56,028 bases of DNA. It comes from an uncultured Eubacteriales bacterium. GTDB lineage: Bacteria; Bacillota; Clostridia; Oscillospirales; CAG-382. Of this stretch, positions 51,501-56,028 are shown in pieces; within the stretch, counting starts at the first letter, position 1, and each line of letters begins with the position of its first letter. A program made the translations under genes and the position numbers. The DNA lies in NCBI GenBank assembly GCA_934479825.1, contig CAKSOW010000015.1, positions 1 through 56,028 of the forward strand, read 5' to 3'. The notes beneath the pieces are model-generated. The model saw only the letters and a program-made list of their open reading frames with translations. It had not been told where the DNA came from and did no database searches.

Positions 51501-51593
51501 CAAACTAAATTCTTTTGTCCCCCTTTTCTTTTAAGAAAAGGGAGCGATGTCCAAGGGCGAGTAACCCTTGGCGCTTTTGTGTACCAGTATACT

Positions 51594-54500
51594 TTATTCG
51601 ATGCACAGGTGCCTGCCTTCATATCGGTATGTAAGGCCGAAAATGTCACATAACTCCTCTAAGGCAAATGTCGGAAGTCCGTCACGCATTGTAAGCTTGT
51701 GCGCTAATATCCGCTCTTCGCCGTTCAGCAAATACGTCGCTTCGCCGACCGTAAAAACGGCCTCTGCCTTTTCACTTGCCACCGTAAGACGTGCCGAAAC
51801 CCGGTCATACTCGTGGTATAACCTCAACGCGCGGAAGGCGGCATAGCCGGGATCAAGCGAAACGATCATCTTCCCGTCAGCCGCAAAATACGGCTCAAAC
51901 GCAAGTCTCAGTTTTTCGCCGCCCACAAAGACCGCCGGATCGCCGCCTACCGGCTCCGTATAGGTCAAAAACGCAATCTCCGCTATTTCAAGCGGTGTGC
52001 GTACCATGTTGTCAACCCGGATGTCCGTGATATCCCCGCTCCACGTTTTCAACGTGCTCATGCTGAATGTGTAATCGGAAAACTGGTCTGAAATCTCTAT
52101 TTTTTGTGTACCGGTGCACTTGTCGCCTGCCCAGCGTTTGCCGGTGTCGGTCAAAAACGCAATGCGAACCGCGGATTTTTTTTCCGGCGAGCGCAGACGC
52201 AGACGGATATGCGAGAATCGGTCTGCCTTTTCACAGAAAGCCTCCGGCGTCGTGCGAATGGAATAGTGTTCATGCGCACCGGCAGGAACAACAGCTTTAT
52301 ATATGCCGGTATACTTAAAATCCACCGCGGCGTTATACGCGTTCCAAAGCTTGTTTTCCGCAGAATCCGCAGACTTTTCCGAGAAATCATAGGTCTTGAC
52401 AAGCGTATTCGCCTTTTTTTCCTCCTCGGATTTTTCATAACCGAGCCGCCGGATCATCACACGATCCGGCACGCGCAGACGGCACAGGCGTTCCTTGGCC
52501 TTGCCTTGCGGCAACGCATTTTCATTCTTGCCGCTTTCCGGTACAAACACTTCGCGCACCTTATCCAGATACCCGAACCCATGTACGCCGGCCGGCATAA
52601 TATAGGTTCCCTCGCCGTACTCGTTCCAGGTAGACAGCATGAAGAACCGGTCATACCATTTTTTCTCGGACTCCGGTTTGTCATCCGCGTGTTTTTTGAT
52701 ATACCGGAGCACCTTTTCATAATCCTCCGGCGTGATGAGGGGCACGCGCGCTTCGGCGCCGTGCCACGGGCATGCGTTGAAACCGACCGAGGCGGTCTGC
52801 ATGAACGGCATTTGCCCGTCCTTTTCGTGGTAACGGTTGATCTCATCAATGGAGGTGATTTGTGTTGTCGGGTCATATGCGCCCGAACCGAAATGGTAGG
52901 CATAGCTGACATCGCAATATTTCGACATCTGCTTATAGCGTTCAGCGCCTCCCATAGCCGTCGCCATGAGAAGAATGCCGTCAAATCCGTATTTTTTGAT
53001 GTCCTCATTCATAAAATCGATGATTTCGCGCGCTTTTTCTTCACCGCCCCAATGTGCGACGAAGCTGAACGACCACAAAGACAAAAGCGGTTTGTTTTCG
53101 ACAATCAGATACCGCGGGTCGGTAAAGAAATATTCACACCAGTATTTCCAGACATATTCCTTAAACGCCTCCGGATCGGTGTTGCGATAGGTATTGTTTT
53201 CCCACATGATGATGAATTTCATTTTATCGCTGTATCTGGCGTTCATGAAGCCGTCGCGCAGCGCCGAATCCATCCGGGAACGCTTAATGGGAAAGTCAAT
53301 GAGCGGATCCGGGCAATACCAGCAGAAATGCTGGAACGTGATTCCGTGCTCTGTCATGAATTTGATCTCCCAGTCGGCCACTTCCGGATTTCCCTCATCA
53401 TAAGGACCAATAAGCGGCGTATTGGCGTCAAAATAGGTAATTCTGTCCCAGCCGAAATGGTGTCCTTCACGCCACATGTTGCACACATTGACGCCGATTT
53501 CGTAAGCGTTATGACGAACATTTTTCGGCTCAGGGCAATAATCGGAATAATCGTTGCTTTCCTCGCAGACGATATCGCAGAATAAAAGCGACGCGTCCTT
53601 TTGAGGAGCAAAGCTGACAGAAACGCCGGTAAAAGCCTGTTTTCCGGCAAGTGTAAACGGGAAATCACCGCAAATTTTTCCGTCGATTTTTACGGTTATC
53701 CGGTGATTTTTTACATCTGCCTCCATGCGGATATGCTGCCAGACATTCGGCGTAAACCGGCGCAAAAACTGTCTGTCCGACGTGCAGAACGCCTGTCCGG
53801 CACTTTGTACGCCGAACAGCTCCTCCCCCTCGGAAACCAAGGAATAACTAAGTCCGTCCGCACCTTGCGGCAGGAGAAAATATCCCTCGCAAACAAGGCT
53901 TTCGGCGGTGTTGTACGAAAATGGCAAAAACGCATGATGCAGCGACCCGGCCTTGGCGTCCAACGCGGCATAGGTGTAATCCATTTGCGGATTTGAAGCG
54001 ATATGGGAACGGATCTCAAAACCGGAATCGACCTGCCAGGGCGGCGGAAAAGCGGAATCGGTGCACAGAAACGTTTCATGCGCCAGAAAATCGCGTGTTA
54101 AACGGAATTTCTGCGGCCTTACGATTATATCGCTTGATCCGTCCGTGCCGATAACGGCAAAACAAGCGTCGGAACGTTCAAACGCAGTTGTTCCGGCATA
54201 TTTTCCGTTTAAGATCAGATCGGCAGAGCCTGAATCGAGGTCGAAACGAATCTTTCCGCGCACATGTTTCATTTCGCATGCGGCGACCGGGCGGTTATTG
54301 AAATAAAAGGAACCGTTTGCCGTATGCAGTTCGATAAGAGGCGTTTTTTCTTCGGAGAGAATTTGAAGAAACACGCCGTTTGCGGCTTTTTCGGTGATAT
54401 AGAAGAATTCAAAGGAAAAAGCGCCGGACGTTTGTTTTTGAAATTTCCGTATATAGCGGATAATTTTGCCGGTTTGAGGATTGACGAGAGCGTCGGGAAA

Positions 54501-54608
54501 AGCGGTCGAGAGGCTTCTTGTGACGCGGTCATCGTAGTCCCAGGAAGTTGCGATACCGGCGATATGGAATTTTGCGTCATCGATCAGATAAACGGCTTGT
54601 TTTGACAT
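51594..54608 (-). CDS. Large GH99-like (WbsX-type) domain protein with C-terminal stalk domain
   Basis: 1004 aa from ATG 54608 with GGAGG eight bases upstream; the frame extends to 54707 without an RBS. No signal peptide is evident after this start. Residues about 1-380: beta-rich, LamG-like carbohydrate-binding regions. About 380-720: GH99-like module, with GITFQHFCWYCPDPLIDFP, LWSFSFVAHWG, FDGILLMATAMGG and STWNEYGEGTYIMP, the family's Trp-Asn-Glu motif. The extreme C-terminus (EATYLLNGEERILAHKLTMRDGLPTFALEELCDIFGLTYRYEG) is a copper-amine-oxidase-N/stalk-like domain. Family members act on mannan-type glycans or transfer sugars; exact activity unknown. Confidence 0.8.
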   Translation of the reverse strand: MSKQAVYLIDDAKFHIAGIATSWDYDDRVTRSLSTAFPDALVNPQTGKIIRYIRKFQKQTSGAFSFEFFYITEKAANGVFLQILSEEKTPLIELHTANGSFYFNNRPVAACEMKHVRGKIRFDLDSGSADLILNGKYAGTTAFERSDACFAVIGTDGSSDIIVRPQKFRLTRDFLAHETFLCTDSAFPPPWQVDSGFEIRSHIASNPQMDYTYAALDAKAGSLHHAFLPFSYNTAESLVCEGYFLLPQGADGLSYSLVSEGEELFGVQSAGQAFCTSDRQFLRRFTPNVWQHIRMEADVKNHRITVKIDGKICGDFPFTLAGKQAFTGVSVSFAPQKDASLLFCDIVCEESNDYSDYCPEPKNVRHNAYEIGVNVCNMWREGHHFGWDRITYFDANTPLIGPYDEGNPEVADWEIKFMTEHGITFQHFCWYCPDPLIDFPIKRSRMDSALRDGFMNARYSDKMKFIIMWENNTYRNTDPEAFKEYVWKYWCEYFFTDPRYLIVENKPLLSLWSFSFVAHWGGEEKAREIIDFMNEDIKKYGFDGILLMATAMGGAERYKQMSKYCDVSYAYHFGSGAYDPTTQITSIDEINRYHEKDGQMPFMQTASVGFNACPWHGAEARVPLITPEDYEKVLRYIKKHADDKPESEKKWYDRFFMLSTWNEYGEGTYIMPAGVHGFGYLDKVREVFVPESGKNENALPQGKAKERLCRLRVPDRVMIRRLGYEKSEEEKKANTLVKTYDFSEKSADSAENKLWNAYNAAVDFKYTGIYKAVVPAGAHEHYSIRTTPEAFCEKADRFSHIRLRLRSPEKKSAVRIAFLTDTGKRWAGDKCTGTQKIEISDQFSDYTFSMSTLKTWSGDITDIRVDNMVRTPLEIAEIAFLTYTEPVGGDPAVFVGGEKLRLAFEPYFAADGKMIVSLDPGYAAFRALRLYHEYDRVSARLTVASEKAEAVFTVGEATYLLNGEERILAHKLTMRDGLPTFALEELCDIFGLTYRYEGRHLCIE

Positions 54609-54739
54609 AGTGATTTCCTCCGGAAATGGTGAAGTCGACAATACTATGATAGCAGAAATATGCATAAAAGTAAAGATATTTTGCAAGAAAATGTGCACAA
54701 AAAACATTTATGCTTTTTGTGCACATTTCCAAGTGCTGT

Positions 54740-55945
54740 CTTTTCAGGGCGGCTGGGGAGCGGTGGTTACTTTTGCAAAAGTAACCAAAGAGGCTCTTTG
54801 GGAGGGCTTTTCTTTTCCCGAAAAGTTTCCCTAAGGGACGATATACGTTCTTTTTGCTTTTAGCAAAAAGAACCAAAAGGACGTTTTTACGTTACTTTTT
54901 CGATTGTACGAAAAAGTAACCAAAAAGTACCCCAGAGGTCTGCTGACCTCTGGACTCCAGGGAACGGTTCAAAGCTCTACACAGGCATGTTTTGATATAA
55001 ATTGTAGCTTTCCGTGACTGAACCAGCTTTCAGGCTTTGAACCGGTGCGAAAGGGAGGCTGTACAGCAAATGCTCGGACGCGTCAAAAGTTGCCGGTGGC
55101 AAGTTTTGACGTGTCGGAGACCGCCGAAACAGGGAGTATTGTGAGCGGACGCGAACAAGACGACCATGTTTCAAGGAGACTATCGCTAAATATCCAGATT
55201 TTGACTTTGGTCGGTTAGTGCTGGGGCTTGCCGCCGCAAGCACTTGGTTAAAAGGAAAACTGCACGTTATATGGAGTGCAGTGGAAATGGGAAGTTGGAG
55301 TGGACTGGGGGGGAAGTTAAGAGCAAATCCGGCGGTGTGTGCTTGATGCCGCAAGCAGTCGATGAAAAGGGAAAGTGCACGTTATCATTGTTGCGGCAGA
55401 AATGGGAAGTTGGGGTGGGTTGAGTAGAAAGCTTAGTGCAAAACCATGGCTTGGTATGACACAAAAAGTGATGTGAGCGGATAAAAATTTTGAGATTTAT
55501 CCAAACTGTTTTTGTGTGCAGAAAACCGAAATTTTTGCATTCTCACCCCAAACGATCCGTTTTCCTAAATAACAACTTCCTGTCCCCTCAAAAACAACTT
55601 CCCACCAAACCTACCCATTTCCTGAAACACATAACCTGCTGTCCACCCCAATCAGGGCTTGCCTTTTTATAAATACCTACAAATCCTTACGCAGTAAAGT
55701 ATCCGTCTCGCACCGGTTCAAAACATGGCCGTGCGTTTTGCGGCACTTATAAATTTTTGCAAAAAATCTTAATGCGCTGAACATTTCAAATTTTATTTAT
55801 AATCCCACCGCACGGGTTTTGAACCGAGGTCGCAGGGCGAAGCCCCGCGTGCTTTTTGGTTACTTTTTGCACGCCGCAAAAAGTAACATTAAAAAAACGT
55901 CTCTTTTATTACTTTTCGAGAACCGAAAAGCACTCTTTCCAGGCT
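54740..55945. repeat. Composite palindromic repeat, copy 5
   Basis: Upstream of the GH99-like gene, reaching almost to the window end. Left cluster with GGTTACTTTTGC, GTTCTTTTTGC, GTTACTTTTTCG and CCAGAGGTC/GACCTCTGG stems. Left arm 54965-55044 type A, right arm 55714-55826 type C. Longest core of the five (55045-55713), in the same inverted orientation as copy 4, with two Q modules (near 55230 and 55340) plus about 160 bp (55055-55215) not seen in the others. Right cluster 55827-55945. No convincing ORF. Confidence 0.85.
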
Positions 55946-55957
55946 TTCCGGAATCAT

Positions 55958-56028
55958 AACCACCGGCTAAGCCGGTGGTTTGCTCAGCCCTATAAGGGCA
56001 TGATACTGGCAGGGCTAAAAGCCCTCTG
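55958..56028. mobile_element. Possible end of an IS200/IS605-family element
   Basis: AACCACCGGCTAAGCCGGTGGTT is a perfect short hairpin directly followed by TTGCTCAGCCC and GCCCTATAAGGGC. Short hairpins of this kind mark the ends of IS200/IS605 transposons, whose TnpA recognises single-stranded hairpins. The body would lie beyond the window. This could instead be another module of the adjacent composite repeat. Confidence 0.3.

Noticed and set aside
52104..53585. 493-residue frame opposite the GH99-like gene
   Set aside because: Antisense shadow; no domain, no RBS.
32654..55826. tRNA or tRNA-like gene in the GGTTCAAA arms
   Set aside because: GGTTCAAA resembles the T-loop but no acceptor stem, anticodon stem or CCA context fits.
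32431..56028. CRISPR array
   Set aside because: Repeats are hairpins of several classes with irregular spacing, no uniform spacers and no cas genes.

Overview
The window reads as a chromosomal segment of an anaerobic Bacillota, probably an uncultured gut-type Clostridia. The signs are an Rnf complex, type III glutamine synthetase, SLH-domain surface protein, GGAGG-type ribosome binding sites, TTGACA-N17-TATAAT promoters and almost all backbone genes on the minus strand. The genus cannot be fixed from the sequence alone. The backbone has moderate GC; the segment from about 2.46 to 25.59 kb is visibly AT-richer and foreign.

Layout. 0.1-2.3 kb: an OmpR-type response regulator and a secreted polysaccharide-deacetylase-like protein that has lost its usual metal ligands. 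2.46-25.59 kb: two related integrative elements in tandem at the 3' end of guaA. Three att-like sites (2455, 11678, 25585) share the core TAYTCCCACTC, which on the minus strand spells the last guaA codons (E-W-E-stop); each lies beside a guaA-like terminator hairpin. Element A (about 9.2 kb) has its own integrase, repressor and Xis-like gene plus an operon of two C5-cytosine methyltransferases around a DUF3883-type nuclease, Vsr and a DUF3644 protein. Element B (about 13.9 kb) has a homologous integrase, repressor and Xis-like gene, MobC, a MOBP-type relaxase and TnpV, and an operon with an XRE controller, two D12-class adenine methyltransferases, an AlwI/BspD6I-like endonuclease, a TIGR04141/DUF6119 protein interrupted by one in-frame stop, a GNAT-PUA-like fusion and an ASCH-like protein. 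A GIY-YIG protein lies at its guaA-proximal end.

25.6-54.6 kb is backbone: guaA, an acyltransferase-3 membrane protein, a 1135-residue SLH protein, the livKHMGF branched-chain amino acid ABC importer, an Amt-PII fusion, glnN, rnfCDGEAB and a GH99-like protein. Import of amino acids, ammonium uptake with built-in PII sensing and glutamine synthesis form a nitrogen-assimilation neighbourhood; Rnf provides ion-motive ferredoxin:NAD oxidoreduction.

The most unusual structure is non-coding. In five successive inter-operon gaps (about 32.4-33.3, 38.6-39.6, 43.8-45.1, 50.3-51.5 and 54.7-56.0 kb), with a fragment at the left window edge, sits a composite palindromic element of about 0.9-1.2 kb. Each has outer clusters of short perfect hairpins, then two inward-facing 80-114 bp arms that always begin CGGTTCAAA and end TTTGAACCG but carry one of three interchangeable interiors, then a 380-670 bp core of reusable modules with no convincing ORF. 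I do not recognise this family. It and the two paired-methyltransferase defence operons are the best candidates for something undescribed.
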